This document shows, one piece after another, positions 25,677 to 35,381 of a DNA stretch of 64,000 bases (positions are counted from its first letter, which is position 1; every line of letters begins with the position of its first letter). The position numbers and the translations under genes were made by a program. The notes below the pieces were generated by a model that was not told the DNA's origin, did no database searches, and saw nothing but the letters and a program-made list of their open reading frames with translations. Source of the DNA: Pedobacter heparinus DSM 2366 (GTDB lineage: Bacteria > Bacteroidota > Bacteroidia > Sphingobacteriales > Sphingobacteriaceae); contig NC_013061.1 of NCBI RefSeq assembly GCF_000023825.1, positions 558,001 through 622,000 of the forward strand. The letters run 5' to 3'.

Positions 25677-26639
25677 TTAGTAAAGATTTTTAATGATGTG
25701 CTCTACCGACAGGCCTTCGGCCTCTGCACGGTAGTTGCGCACTATCCTATGGCGTAAAATGGCTTCGGCCACCGCCTGTACATCTTCTATATCTGGTGCA
25801 TATTTACCCGAGATTGCGGCATGGCATTTTGCGCCAATCACCAAAAACTGCGAAGCCCTTGGACCGGCACCCCAGTTGATGTATTTATTTACCTCTTCGG
25901 TTGATAAGCTGGTACCCGGACGGGTTTTGCTTACCAGTTTTACTGCATACTCCACTACATTGTCTGTTACCGGAATATTCCTGATCAGCTTCTGAAAGAA
26001 CTGGATCTGACTGGCATTAATGATCTTGTTTAAGCTAACTTCATTATTGCTGGTGGTATTTTTTACAATGGTCAGCTCATCGGCAAAACTGGGGTAGCTT
26101 AAATGTACATTAAACATAAACCTGTCCAGCTGTGCTTCAGGCAGGGGGTAAGTGCCTTCCTGCTCAATCGGGTTCTGGGTAGCCAGTACAAAGAAAGGGT
26201 TGGGCAATACATGTCTCAGGCCCGCAGCGGTTACCGCTTTTTCCTGCATGGCCTCCAGTAAGGCAGCCTGGGTTTTTGGGGGTGTCCTGTTGATCTCATC
26301 CGCAAGGATGATGTTCGAAAATACCGGTCCGTTGATGAATTTAAAATTCCGGTCCTCACCCAGTATTTCAGCCCCGATAATATCACTGGGCATCAGATCG
26401 GGTGTAAACTGGATCCTGTTGAAGTTCAGGTCCAGCACATTTGCTACGGTTTGAACCAATAACGTTTTAGCCAGCCCGGGAACACCAACCAGTAAACAAT
26501 GGCCATTGCTAAATATGGATATCAGTACTGATTTAATGATGTCATCCTGGCCAATAACAACCTTTCCTATTTCGGCTTTAATGTTGTTGTACGACTGATG
26601 CAGGGCATCAACGGCTTTAATGTCATTGTCAAACTGCAT
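25677..26639 (-). CDS. MoxR-family AAA+ ATPase
   Basis: 320 residues. Walker A is GVPGLAKT (Lys58, Thr59), Walker B is ILADEINR, sensor 1 is ATQNPIEQEGTYPLPEAQLDRF, and the C-terminal AAA lid ends the protein. MoxR ATPases act as chaperones that help fold or load metal cofactors into partner proteins, often VWA-domain proteins; no VWA or DUF58 gene follows in this window. It starts 6 bp after the SurA-like foldase gene, so the two are probably one operon, linking it to envelope protein maturation. Confidence 0.92.
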   Translation of the reverse strand: MQFDNDIKAVDALHQSYNNIKAEIGKVVIGQDDIIKSVLISIFSNGHCLLVGVPGLAKTLLVQTVANVLDLNFNRIQFTPDLMPSDIIGAEILGEDRNFKFINGPVFSNIILADEINRTPPKTQAALLEAMQEKAVTAAGLRHVLPNPFFVLATQNPIEQEGTYPLPEAQLDRFMFNVHLSYPSFADELTIVKNTTSNNEVSLNKIINASQIQFFQKLIRNIPVTDNVVEYAVKLVSKTRPGTSLSTEEVNKYINWGAGPRASQFLVIGAKCHAAISGKYAPDIEDVQAVAEAILRHRIVRNYRAEAEGLSVEHIIKNLY

Positions 26640-26645
26640 AAGCGT

Positions 26646-28013
26646 TTATTTTTTGGCAGACTTGGATGCAGCTGTCCAGATTTTCAGTTCATCACAGTCA
26701 TCATAATCCTCGTCAATCCGGATGTAAGTATTTTCCCTTCTCTTCTCAAACCATTCACTTAAAACCTTATCGGTTTTTTCCTGCTGTGCCTTTTCTTTAA
26801 ACTTGGCATAATCCTGGTCAAGGTTTCCTTTATGGGGTGGGATCTTTGATTTCAGGTAAAGGATTTTGTAACCGTCCTTGCCACTCTGGTCTGTAAAAAG
26901 TGTTGGTGCAGAAATCTCTCCAACTTTCATCGTATCCACAATCAGGAATACCTTAGGGTCAAGTTTATCTGCAGGGATAAAAGTTGTTCTGGCGGTCACA
27001 TTGTCGGCATAGAGCAACATTCCTCCATTATATTGTGATTCCTTATTGTCTGAATATAAAGATGCTGCAGTAGAAAAAGGGATTTTTTTGCCTACCAGGT
27101 TTTTATATATGGTATCGGCCTGCAGCTTAACCCGGTCTAAACTAGCCGGTGTATTTTGTGGCCTGATCAGGATATGACGGGCCTGTACCTGCTCTCCGCG
27201 ACGTTCAACTACCTGTAAAATATGGAAGCCATGCTCAGTTTCAAATACGGGCGACATCTCACCCGGTTTTAATTTAAAAGCCCATGCCGTAAATTCTTTT
27301 ACCATTCTGGTACGGTCAAAAAAGCCAAGGTCACCACCATCAGCAGCCGATCCGGGATCTTCTGAGTACGACTTGGCAAGGAAAGCAAAATCTTCACCGC
27401 TCTTTACCCTTAAACGCAAAGCATCAATTTTATCATAATACTTCTGTTTCTCTGCTTTGGTAAGTTTTGGGTACATCACAATCTCACCAATCTCAAACTC
27501 AGTAGGGATATCAGGCAGGCTATCCTTTTGGTAGCCGTCAAAATATTTTTTAACCTCCAAAGGAGTGATGCTGACATCCTGGGTAATCTTAGCCTGCATC
27601 TTGTTAGAGATCAGCTGTTCCTTGATGTCCGGTCTGATCTCATCCTTATATTGCAATACCGACCTGTTCAGGAACTGCTCCAAACGCTCCTGTCCGCCCG
27701 CACGCTGTATCTGGTAGCGCATACGTTTTTCCACCTCTTCGTCTACCTGCCCGTCATCTACCATTACCGAATCAATCTCTGCCTGTTGCTTCAGGAGTTT
27801 CTGGGCCAGCATCTGCTGTAGGATATAACATTTTACCTTTGGATCATCCGTATTGCCCGAATTCAGGAATTGTGCATATTGCTGATTTAAATCAGACAGC
27901 AGGATAATGTTGCTTCCAAGCACAGCTACCACTTTGTCTATATTTTTCTTTTGTGCCTGCGCATTTAAAAACAAACAGATAAATCCGCTTGCAATCAAAA
28001 AAATTTTCTTCAT
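26646..28013 (-). CDS. SurA-like periplasmic peptidylprolyl isomerase with two parvulin domains
   Basis: 455 residues from the ATG at 28013; the in-frame ATG 11 codons upstream precedes a clear signal peptide (MKKIFLIASGFICLFLNAQA) and is rejected. A SurA-N-type helical chaperone region (NIDKVVAVLGSNIILLSDL...) is followed by a first PpiC/parvulin domain (SEDPGSAADGGDLGFF... FHILQV) and a second, degenerate one (ARHILIRPQN... SQYNGGML). It likely assists outer-membrane protein folding. It is the middle gene of a three-gene unit with the 197-residue protein upstream and MoxR downstream. Confidence 0.9.
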   Translation of the reverse strand: MKKIFLIASGFICLFLNAQAQKKNIDKVVAVLGSNIILLSDLNQQYAQFLNSGNTDDPKVKCYILQQMLAQKLLKQQAEIDSVMVDDGQVDEEVEKRMRYQIQRAGGQERLEQFLNRSVLQYKDEIRPDIKEQLISNKMQAKITQDVSITPLEVKKYFDGYQKDSLPDIPTEFEIGEIVMYPKLTKAEKQKYYDKIDALRLRVKSGEDFAFLAKSYSEDPGSAADGGDLGFFDRTRMVKEFTAWAFKLKPGEMSPVFETEHGFHILQVVERRGEQVQARHILIRPQNTPASLDRVKLQADTIYKNLVGKKIPFSTAASLYSDNKESQYNGGMLLYADNVTARTTFIPADKLDPKVFLIVDTMKVGEISAPTLFTDQSGKDGYKILYLKSKIPPHKGNLDQDYAKFKEKAQQEKTDKVLSEWFEKRRENTYIRIDEDYDDCDELKIWTAASKSAKK

Positions 28014-28077
28014 TATATATTTCTTACAGTTGTATTCCTTTTGCAAATTTAATATTCTCAGTCGGAGAATGGCAGGT

Positions 28078-28671
28078 TTAATCTAATTTTGCCAGTTTCT
28101 TTACTTCCGCCTGGTTAATTTTTACCGTATATTTTTTTCTCAATGTATTGATCCATTCCTTTTCAAGACGATCCTGATAGTCTGCAATTACTTTTCCTTT
28201 AACTTCTTCAAAGCTTCCGGGTAAATAGCTGCTTTTGTTTTTATCATAAAAAACGCGGAGTTGTGCATCGTCATTCTGTGCCTTGTCCCATATTTTTATT
28301 TCAGATACGTTAAACATCAAAGCCGCATCCCGGTATTCATTCCTGATCAGCTCATACTCCGGATTGGTTTTCGCTGGCCTTTTCTGAGCAGCAAGGGCTG
28401 TTTCATAATGCTGTACCTCTGCCAGATAAGCGGTATCTTTGTCCAAGCCCATTTCTTTAGCATCCAACACTTTAAGTTTGAAGTTGATATATTGATTTAA
28501 ATAAGCATCCAAATCTTTATATGCAACACCTGTATTGCCCAAATGATTTTTTTTGTAGAACCAGATGAACTCTTTATTACTTATAGGCTTTCCATTAATA
28601 CTGGCTACATTTTGTGCAAATGCAGCGCCAATAAAAAGGCATAAAATAATAGCGCAATAAACTTTTCTCAC
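28078..28671 (-). CDS. SurA-N-like secreted chaperone domain protein without a parvulin domain
   Basis: 197 residues with signal peptide (CLFIGAAFAQ). It looks like the N- and C-terminal helical parts of Bacteroidota peptidylprolyl isomerases joined directly: VASINGKPISNKEFIWFYKK and YLNQYINFKLKVLDAKEMG at the front, then FEEVKGKVIADYQDRLEKEW and LRKKYTVKIN at the end. The PpiC domain that normally lies between is missing. It may be a non-catalytic periplasmic chaperone. It lies 64 bp upstream of the two-parvulin SurA-like gene on the same strand. Confidence 0.72.
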   Translation of the reverse strand: MRKVYCAIILCLFIGAAFAQNVASINGKPISNKEFIWFYKKNHLGNTGVAYKDLDAYLNQYINFKLKVLDAKEMGLDKDTAYLAEVQHYETALAAQKRPAKTNPEYELIRNEYRDAALMFNVSEIKIWDKAQNDDAQLRVFYDKNKSSYLPGSFEEVKGKVIADYQDRLEKEWINTLRKKYTVKINQAEVKKLAKLD

Positions 28672-28776
28672 AAAAGCGTGTATATTTTTAAGGCATAAAA
28701 GTAATAAATAAAGGCACTATAATAAGATATTTAACTAATTTTAACAGAAAAAAGATTCCCAGTAAAATTAGCACGA

Positions 28777-29283
28777 ATGGATAGCCCACTAACCGCCGAT
28801 AGCAGCGCCCTGCATATGTTTTTTACCGATGACGTTTATTTAGTGAATGAGCCCGGCAAACAATTGGATAAAGTTATGGAACCAATGCCGGAGCAGGTCA
28901 CATTTAAATTCCTTGGAAAAAATAAGCGCAATATACTGATCCTGGTAAATGATGCACAGCATGATGTAAGTGATGAAGCCGGGCGCGAACTGCTCAGAAA
29001 GATAGTGAAATCTGTAAACCTGAGCGCAAACGATTTTGCCTTACTGAACTATGCCGGCTATAAGGGTGCTGATTTTAAACAGTTAATGGATTTTTTCTCC
29101 TGCAGGCTGATCTTTGCTTTTGGGGTAACACCATCCCAGTTGTCAGTAACAGACCATCCTCAAAATACAATCGTAACCCAGGGGGATGTAAAAATGATCT
29201 TTTCCGCGGAACTCAGAGCACTTGATCAGGATCCGGCCGGTAAAAAAGCTTTATGGGGCAGTCTGCAAAACCTTGGATTATAA
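28777..29283 (+). CDS. Conserved hypothetical protein, possible DNA polymerase III psi-like fold
   Basis: 168 residues, no signal peptide or membrane segment. The pattern KRNILILVNDAQ, followed by LLRKIVKSVNLSANDFALLNYA, a strand LIFAFGV and a C-terminal KKALWGSLQ, recalls the UDG-like fold of HolD (psi), but the similarity is only by eye and weak. Its stop shares one base with the start of rdgB (TAATG), so the two are translationally coupled. Function not assigned. Confidence 0.65.
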   Translation: MDSPLTADSSALHMFFTDDVYLVNEPGKQLDKVMEPMPEQVTFKFLGKNKRNILILVNDAQHDVSDEAGRELLRKIVKSVNLSANDFALLNYAGYKGADFKQLMDFFSCRLIFAFGVTPSQLSVTDHPQNTIVTQGDVKMIFSAELRALDQDPAGKKALWGSLQNLGL

Positions 29284-29861
29284 TGAAAGAACTAGTATTT
29301 GCTACCAATAACGAACACAAAACCCTCGAGGTCCGCGAGCTGCTGTCCGGCCGGTATAAAGTGCTTAACCTGCGTGATATTGGTTGTACCACTGATATAC
29401 CTGAAACCGGAAATAGCTTTGCCGAAAATGCAGCGCTCAAAAGTCAGTATGTGATAGATCATTATAAAATAGACTGCTTTGCCGATGACAGTGGTCTTGA
29501 AATTGAAGCCTTAAACCAGGAGCCGGGAATTTTCTCGGCCAGGTATTCCGGAAAGAAAGACGACCGGGAAAATTTAAAGCTGGTGCTACAAAAAATGGAG
29601 GGCCAGGAAAACAGAAAAGCCCGTTTCAGAACGGTGATCTCTTTGGTCAGGAACAACGAACATTTTCTATTTGAAGGGATTATTTACGGAAACATACGTG
29701 AAACCCCTTCGGGAGATCAGGGTTTTGGTTACGATCCCATTTTTGAACCTTTAGGTTATACCCAAACTTTTGCTGAAATGAGCATGGTCCAAAAAAATGA
29801 GATCAGCCACAGGGCATTGGCCATGTCCAAACTGATTACTTTTTTAAAGGAACAGGCCTAG
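29283..29861 (+). CDS. rdgB: Non-canonical purine NTP pyrophosphatase (RdgB/HAM1)
   Basis: 192 residues from the ATG at 29283; the longer frame upstream overlaps the previous gene and is rejected. Removes ITP/XTP and deaminated dNTPs from the pool. Motifs: VFATNNEHK at the start, TGNSFAENAALKSQY, ADDSGLEIEALN with the catalytic/metal acids, PGIFSARYSG, and GFGYDPIF. The 3' end overlaps the 3' end of the OstA-like gene by 26 bp on the other strand. Confidence 0.95.
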   Translation: MKELVFATNNEHKTLEVRELLSGRYKVLNLRDIGCTTDIPETGNSFAENAALKSQYVIDHYKIDCFADDSGLEIEALNQEPGIFSARYSGKKDDRENLKLVLQKMEGQENRKARFRTVISLVRNNEHFLFEGIIYGNIRETPSGDQGFGYDPIFEPLGYTQTFAEMSMVQKNEISHRALAMSKLITFLKEQA

Positions 29862-32139
29862 CCGTATTGGCTTTTAACGTGTCTTTTTGTTTTGCAGGCA
29901 ATGTTTTCATCAGGCTATCTGCTTTCAGTAAAACAGGCTTAACCGCAATGCTATCTTTTTTAGATACAGGAATGTTTTTAATTAAAGGTTTGTCCTTTGC
30001 GTTCAGTCCTTTGCCAATTGTTTTTGGGTGCGTTTGTACCCCAGCGGCTTTCTTAGCCACAGGTTTGGATTTGGGCTTGCCATTGATCACTTCTTTTTTA
30101 GAAAGCGGCCTTTGCTCAGGCCTCCAGATAAATCCGGTAAGAAAAACATCTTCTTTTAACTCCGGCATCGGCGTCCTCACCCCTTCAGGGTCTCTTATGG
30201 TTACAATTTTTTCAATCTGCTTTTCTTTAAATAGTATTTTTATCCGGCTGCTTACCGTCTGGTTCATGTCGGTATAAGCATTTTTGTCGTCCTGGTTGTA
30301 ATAAATACTCTCCGCATTCCCGTCTACAAACATGTTTTTTAATTTCCCATCTTTAAAGAAGGCAGTGATGAGCTTTCCTTTGATCTGGTTATGCCTGGCC
30401 GAATCGGCATTGACGTTGACCAGAAAAGCTTGCTGCAACACCTGCAGTGTATTTAATTTTTTGTTTTTCAGTTGTAAATAAATGGTGTCACCGGTTTGCT
30501 GCGAGCCTTCCGACCACAGGATAGGGTTTTTGTACCACCGCAGGGTAGAGTCGGCACTGGTATAAAACAATGAATCGGCTTTGGCCTGCATGTTCGCTTT
30601 GTATACCCGAACATTATGGTAAGCTTTAATGACCCTTGTCCTGACCGTGTCTTCAGGGTTAAAGGGGATCGAATCTTTGAGCAGGGGCTTTTTAGCCTGC
30701 GCCTGGTTAGCCAGTTGCTTTGCTGCCGGAACTGCATTTTTCAACTTTTCAGCACTGGCTTTTCCTTTTGTCAAAGTGTCGGTCCTGGCATTCAGTGCAG
30801 GTACAGCTTTCAGGGATTTTGCCAGGCTATCCTTTCCGGTCTTAACCAAAGCATCAGCCTTTGAAATCAGCAGGGAATCTTTTACCTGCGGAGGGATTTT
30901 ATGAAGAATGGTGCTGTCTTTCGAGACACTATCTTTCGATATGCTCTCTTTTGTCAGGGTATCTCTGGCTTTTTCAGGCAGGTTTTTATTCTTCTCTTTA
31001 TCCGTTTTACTGTTCTTTTTATCGGGTTTGTCCGGTCGCTTCTTTACGCCGGTATCTTCTGTTACCGCTGCTTTTTTAGTTGCGCCCACCTTGGCTTCTT
31101 TTTTCCCCTCTTCTTCTTCAGCCTCGCCCAGTTCATTGTCCTTTTTGATGACCGGCGAGGAAATCAGTACCAGTGATTTCTTCAGCACCATTTGTGTTTC
31201 CAGCGTATCAGCGCCCATCCATAAGCTGTCTGGTTGCAATTTGTTGTTAACTTTTATAGAATCAGCGGTACCCATACCTACGTAAGGATTTTTGGTAACC
31301 AGAGTCCTTTCATCTTTTTTGTAATAAAAGCCGAGCTGTCCGTACATCACTGTCTTGTCTGCCGTATCCTTAAATACAATGTTCCTTACCGCTTTTCCAT
31401 AGCCGGCAATGCCGTCATAGTACAAGCTGTCCCCTTTTAACGATTTGGTATTCATCGTGTACAGGTTTTTTTTCCCGAAATAGGCATATTGGGTACGGGT
31501 GTTGTAAGCTCCGTTTTCTGTATATAAATTATCGTCCTTGCCTTTAATATTGGTAGGCCCGTAAAAATAAGTCCAGTTGGTTAAGGTATTGTACCTCAGT
31601 GTATCAGAAGTGATCCGCGATTCAGGGGTTACCACCACCACATTGTACCTGAAATAGGCATCGCGGCTATTTGAAAAATAATAGCCGTTCTTGCTTGTGA
31701 GTGTTACGTCCTTATTTACAATTTTGCCACCACTAACGTACGTCCCAACTTTCGAGGCCATGTTATAATCCAGGATATTGGTGGTCAGTACATTTTCATT
31801 ATCTACCATCCGCACATTACTGGTTAAATGCGCCATCTTGGTATTTCCGTTATAATTTAAGCGGTCGGAATAAATGTTGATGGTATCAGCCTGGTTGATG
31901 TGTACATTTCCGAAGGCATCGAAAATATTCTTGTCGGGATAAAAAACAGCGCTATCACAAAATAACCTGGCATTGTCCTGCCGGAAGACGGGTTTTCTAA
32001 AATAAGAAATTCTATTGGCCTTATCTGCAGCATTGGTTGTAGTGGCATCCCATCGCTCAACAATGATCTTGGTCTTCTGCTGCGCCAGCACAGAGAAGGG
32101 GAATAGCAATGCGATCAGGAAATAACGTAATGTATGCAC
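29836..32139 (-). CDS. OstA/LptA-like envelope protein with long charged linker
   Basis: 767 residues with signal peptide (MHTLRYFLIALLFPFSVLAQ). Residues about 20 to 320 consist of repeating OstA-like beta segments (ARLFCDSAVFYPDKNIFDAFGNVHI, YNGNTKMAHLTSNV...), the LptA/LptD-N jelly-roll that ferries LPS across the periplasm. A low-complexity linker of about 165 residues rich in Lys, Asp, Ser, Thr and Glu (about 325 to 490, for example KDSVSKDST) splits it from a second OstA-like part (about 495 to 690) and a basic C-terminal tail. A role in LPS transport is inferred from family. It overlaps rdgB tail to tail by 26 bp. Confidence 0.85.
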   Translation of the reverse strand: MHTLRYFLIALLFPFSVLAQQKTKIIVERWDATTTNAADKANRISYFRKPVFRQDNARLFCDSAVFYPDKNIFDAFGNVHINQADTINIYSDRLNYNGNTKMAHLTSNVRMVDNENVLTTNILDYNMASKVGTYVSGGKIVNKDVTLTSKNGYYFSNSRDAYFRYNVVVVTPESRITSDTLRYNTLTNWTYFYGPTNIKGKDDNLYTENGAYNTRTQYAYFGKKNLYTMNTKSLKGDSLYYDGIAGYGKAVRNIVFKDTADKTVMYGQLGFYYKKDERTLVTKNPYVGMGTADSIKVNNKLQPDSLWMGADTLETQMVLKKSLVLISSPVIKKDNELGEAEEEEGKKEAKVGATKKAAVTEDTGVKKRPDKPDKKNSKTDKEKNKNLPEKARDTLTKESISKDSVSKDSTILHKIPPQVKDSLLISKADALVKTGKDSLAKSLKAVPALNARTDTLTKGKASAEKLKNAVPAAKQLANQAQAKKPLLKDSIPFNPEDTVRTRVIKAYHNVRVYKANMQAKADSLFYTSADSTLRWYKNPILWSEGSQQTGDTIYLQLKNKKLNTLQVLQQAFLVNVNADSARHNQIKGKLITAFFKDGKLKNMFVDGNAESIYYNQDDKNAYTDMNQTVSSRIKILFKEKQIEKIVTIRDPEGVRTPMPELKEDVFLTGFIWRPEQRPLSKKEVINGKPKSKPVAKKAAGVQTHPKTIGKGLNAKDKPLIKNIPVSKKDSIAVKPVLLKADSLMKTLPAKQKDTLKANTARPVPLKK

Positions 32140-32204
32140 GCTGCAAATTTAGTTTTTTAATGTGTATAAAGTCGCCATGAATTTTTATTCCTTATTTTTG
32201 AAAC

Positions 32205-33602
32205 ATGATCCTCCTTCAAAACCTTGAATCATACATCCGCAAGCATGCGCTTTTCCAGCCAGGCGATAAAATTCTGCTGGCCGTTAGTGGTGGCAAAGAT
32301 TCCGTTTTGATGGCGCATTTATTTAAACTCTCCGGATTTAATTTTGGTATAGCACATTGCAATTTTAATTTGAGGGGAGCTGAGTCGCAAAGGGACGAAG
32401 CTTTTGTGAAAATGCTGGCTGCCAGTATGGATGTCCCTTTTCACCTGGTCCATTTTCATACCAAAGCTTATGCAGCCCGGCATAAAGTTTCTACGCAAAT
32501 GGCGGCCAGGACCCTGCGTTACCAATGGTTTGAAGAGGTCAGGTTAGCACAGGGTTACAAGGCAATTGCCCTGGCACAGCACCAGAACGACGCGATTGAA
32601 ACCGTATTGCTCAATCTGGTACGGGGTACGGGAATTGCCGGTATGCATGGCATACTCCCTAAAAGAGGCTGGCTGATCCGGCCATTGCTTTTTCTTTCCG
32701 GCGGGGATATCGCTGCACTGGTTAAATCATTTGAGCTCGACTATGTAGAAGACAGTTCCAATAAAAGTACGGATTACGTCAGGAACAAACTCCGGTTAAA
32801 GGTCATCCCTTATCTTAAAGAGATGAACCCCAACCTGGAACTTACTTTTGAAAACAACATGCAGCGCTTTGCAGAAACAGAATTGGTTTTACAAACTACG
32901 GTAGCTGCACTAAAGAAAAAGCTGTTTGCAGAAAAGGAAGGGAAATATTATCTGGCAATGACCAAGGTAAAGGAACTGAAGCCCCAGCGTTTATTGCTCT
33001 TTGAGCTGCTCAGGCCGTTTAACTTTACAGAATCGGTTGTTGATGAGCTTATAGCTTCGCTAAACAAACAAAGCGGCACTTCATTTTACAGTAATTCGCA
33101 CCGCATTGTTGTAGACCGGGCCAGTCTCATCCTCAGCTCAAGGTCAGGCGGGCAGCCAGGGTTATCCCATCAGTTAATTCATCCCCAGGATGAGCTAGTG
33201 GACCTGAAGGCCGGTCGGCTGCTGATTTCCAGATCAACCCATACTGGCTTTGAACCAAACCCTGACAAAGCTTATGTTGATGGGGATAAGCTCCTTTATC
33301 CGCTGGTGCTGCGAAGCAGGGAGCCGGGCGACAGGTTTAAACCAATGGGTATGAAAAGCTTTAAAAAACTGAGCGATTTTTTTATAGACGAGAAAGTGCC
33401 ACTTAGCCACAAAGATGAAGTCCCTATACTGGTTAATGGCAATGGAGAGGTGATCTGGGTGGCAGGCCTAAGGCAGGACAACAGATACCGGCTTACAGAA
33501 GGCACAAAAAATGTAACAATCTTTGAGCTGAAACATCTACTTATTACAATTCCTAAACAAAATAAAACTGTTGCAGACAAGGATGGAACTAAAAAACCTT
33601 AA
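32205..33602 (+). CDS. tilS: tRNA(Ile)-lysidine synthetase
   Basis: Converts C34 of the AUA-decoding tRNA-Ile to lysidine. 465 residues. The PP-loop SGGKDS (28 to 33) is followed by TRTLRY-like ARTLRYQWFE, LAQHQNDAIET (with the HxxD-type motif), RPLL and DSSN...RNKLR, all standard TilS landmarks, and by the TilS substrate-binding and C-terminal domains (LRSREPGDRFKP). It is divergent from the OstA-like gene with 65 bp between. Confidence 0.95.
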   Translation: MILLQNLESYIRKHALFQPGDKILLAVSGGKDSVLMAHLFKLSGFNFGIAHCNFNLRGAESQRDEAFVKMLAASMDVPFHLVHFHTKAYAARHKVSTQMAARTLRYQWFEEVRLAQGYKAIALAQHQNDAIETVLLNLVRGTGIAGMHGILPKRGWLIRPLLFLSGGDIAALVKSFELDYVEDSSNKSTDYVRNKLRLKVIPYLKEMNPNLELTFENNMQRFAETELVLQTTVAALKKKLFAEKEGKYYLAMTKVKELKPQRLLLFELLRPFNFTESVVDELIASLNKQSGTSFYSNSHRIVVDRASLILSSRSGGQPGLSHQLIHPQDELVDLKAGRLLISRSTHTGFEPNPDKAYVDGDKLLYPLVLRSREPGDRFKPMGMKSFKKLSDFFIDEKVPLSHKDEVPILVNGNGEVIWVAGLRQDNRYRLTEGTKNVTIFELKHLLITIPKQNKTVADKDGTKKP

Positions 33603-33631
33603 CTTTATTGCAGTACAATAAACACATATAA

Positions 33632-34114
33632 ATGAGTAACCGATACGCTTTTTTTGAAAAACAGTACATAGGCCGCGATTACATCAGGATCTGTATCAGA
33701 TTGGTAATGGCTGCATTCTGTTTTGCTGCCTATGTTTATGAACGTGACCGCGACAATACACAAGACCTTTTTCTGATTGTGGGCTTCGGTATCATTGGTG
33801 TTTCTATCCTGTTGCTTTTCCTTATCCAGTATAAAACCACTATAGACCGGAAAAAGATCATTATAGACGGGCTGTGGTCTGCAAAAAAAGTAGAGATTGA
33901 CCTGAATACCATTGTTAAAGTCAGAAAAGACATCTATAGCAATTACCTGTTCAACAATCCGGTATACAACCTGCACCGCAAGGGAAGCGTCAGGTTTTAT
34001 TCATCAGGAAAAGATGCCGTGGTGTTAACAGACCGCGATGGTTTCGAATATTACATCGGTACCCAAAGACCCAACGAGATGTACCTGGTGATACAGGAAG
34101 AGATGAAAAACTAG
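33632..34114 (+). CDS. Small membrane protein with PH-like domain
   Basis: 160 residues: two transmembrane helices (about 20 to 37 and 45 to 66) and a C-terminal beta-rich part (TTIDRKKIIIDGLWSAKKVEIDL... SVRFYSSGKDAVVLTDRDGFEYYIG) that resembles bacterial PH domains. No enzyme motif. It lies 29 bp after tilS on the same strand and may be co-transcribed. Function unknown. Confidence 0.7.
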   Translation: MSNRYAFFEKQYIGRDYIRICIRLVMAAFCFAAYVYERDRDNTQDLFLIVGFGIIGVSILLLFLIQYKTTIDRKKIIIDGLWSAKKVEIDLNTIVKVRKDIYSNYLFNNPVYNLHRKGSVRFYSSGKDAVVLTDRDGFEYYIGTQRPNEMYLVIQEEMKN

Positions 34115-34226
34115 TTCGGCAGCAGGATTGCAGTTCAGTTAAATAATTGCAATTGTTTAACATAAAGCTCAGTTTAAGTACAGTACTTTGCAACATTTCA
34201 TCACCATTAAAAAGAAATATGTATTC

Positions 34227-35372
34227 ATGAAAATAGGTATTGTTTGTTACCCAACTTTTGGAGGGAGTGGCGTAGTGGCTACTGAACTTGGAAAGGCGCT
34301 TGCCGATGAAGGTCATCAGGTGCATTTTATCACATATAGCCAGCCTGCACGACTCGACTTTTTCTCTGCCAACCTTTTTTATCATGAAGTTTCCGTAAGG
34401 GATTATCCTTTGTTCGATTATGCACCTTACGAATCGGCACTGGCCAGCAAGCTGGTAGATGTGGTGCGTTTTGAAAAGCTCGATATCCTGCATGTACATT
34501 ATGCCATCCCGCATGCTTCGGCGGCCTTTATGGCCCAGCAGATCCTGGAAACGTATGGTATTTTTATCCCTTTTGTAACCACATTACACGGAACCGATAT
34601 TACTCTGGTAGGTAAAGATCCAACCTATAAGCCGGTAGTTACCTTCTCTATCAATAAATCTAATGGCGTAACCACCGTGTCCGAAAGTTTAAAAAAAGAT
34701 ACAGAAGAGCATTTTGAAATTACCAATGAGATTAAGGTAATCCCCAATTTTATAGATTTCAGCCGCTTTAGCTTAAAACCTAAAGATCATTTTAAAAAGG
34801 CCATTGCGCCAAACAACGAGCGCATACTGATCCATACTTCCAATTTCAGAAAGGTTAAACGTACTGCCGACGTAATCAGGATTTTCCAGAAGATCCAGGA
34901 AAAGATCCCTTCCAAATTGTTAATGGTAGGGGATGGACCTGAACGTGCCTATGATGAACAGCTTTGCAGAAGCCTGGGCATTTGCGAGCATGTCCGTTTT
35001 CTGGGCAAACAGGATGCAGTAGAAGAAATTCTTTCTGTGTCTGACCTGTTTTTAATGCCTTCAGAGTCTGAGAGCTTCGGTTTGGCGGCATTGGAGGCCA
35101 TGGCCTGTAAAGTTCCGGCTATTACTTCTAATTCTGGTGGTTTGCCGGAACTCAATATAGATGGTTTCTCGGGCTTTATGAGCAATGTCGGGGATGTGGA
35201 AGATATGGCCAATAAGGCCATACATATTCTGGAAAGCGATGGGGTGCTGCAGCAGTTTAAAGAAAATGCATTTGCAAGGGCACAGGATTTTGATTTGAAA
35301 AAGATCCTTCCGGATTATGTAAATTATTACAATAAAGTTATTGAGGAATCGCACAAACTACACAAAGTGTAG
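34227..35372 (+). CDS. bshA: N-acetyl-alpha-D-glucosaminyl L-malate synthase BshA
   Basis: First step of bacillithiol synthesis: transfer of GlcNAc to L-malate. 381 residues from the ATG at 34227; the longer start (34188) adds 13 residues before the conserved MKIGIVCYPTFGGSGVVATE and is rejected. GT4 glycosyltransferase features: GGSG loop, LHVHYAIPHA, TTLHGTDI, the donor-binding region SESESFGLAALEAMAC. Bacillithiol-producing Bacteroidota carry this gene; bshB and bshC are not in the window. A terminator-like hairpin for this gene lies inside the 3' end of the opposing lactonase gene. Confidence 0.93.
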   Translation: MKIGIVCYPTFGGSGVVATELGKALADEGHQVHFITYSQPARLDFFSANLFYHEVSVRDYPLFDYAPYESALASKLVDVVRFEKLDILHVHYAIPHASAAFMAQQILETYGIFIPFVTTLHGTDITLVGKDPTYKPVVTFSINKSNGVTTVSESLKKDTEEHFEITNEIKVIPNFIDFSRFSLKPKDHFKKAIAPNNERILIHTSNFRKVKRTADVIRIFQKIQEKIPSKLLMVGDGPERAYDEQLCRSLGICEHVRFLGKQDAVEEILSVSDLFLMPSESESFGLAALEAMACKVPAITSNSGGLPELNIDGFSGFMSNVGDVEDMANKAIHILESDGVLQQFKENAFARAQDFDLKKILPDYVNYYNKVIEESHKLHKV

Positions 35373-35381
35373 AAAGTTGTC

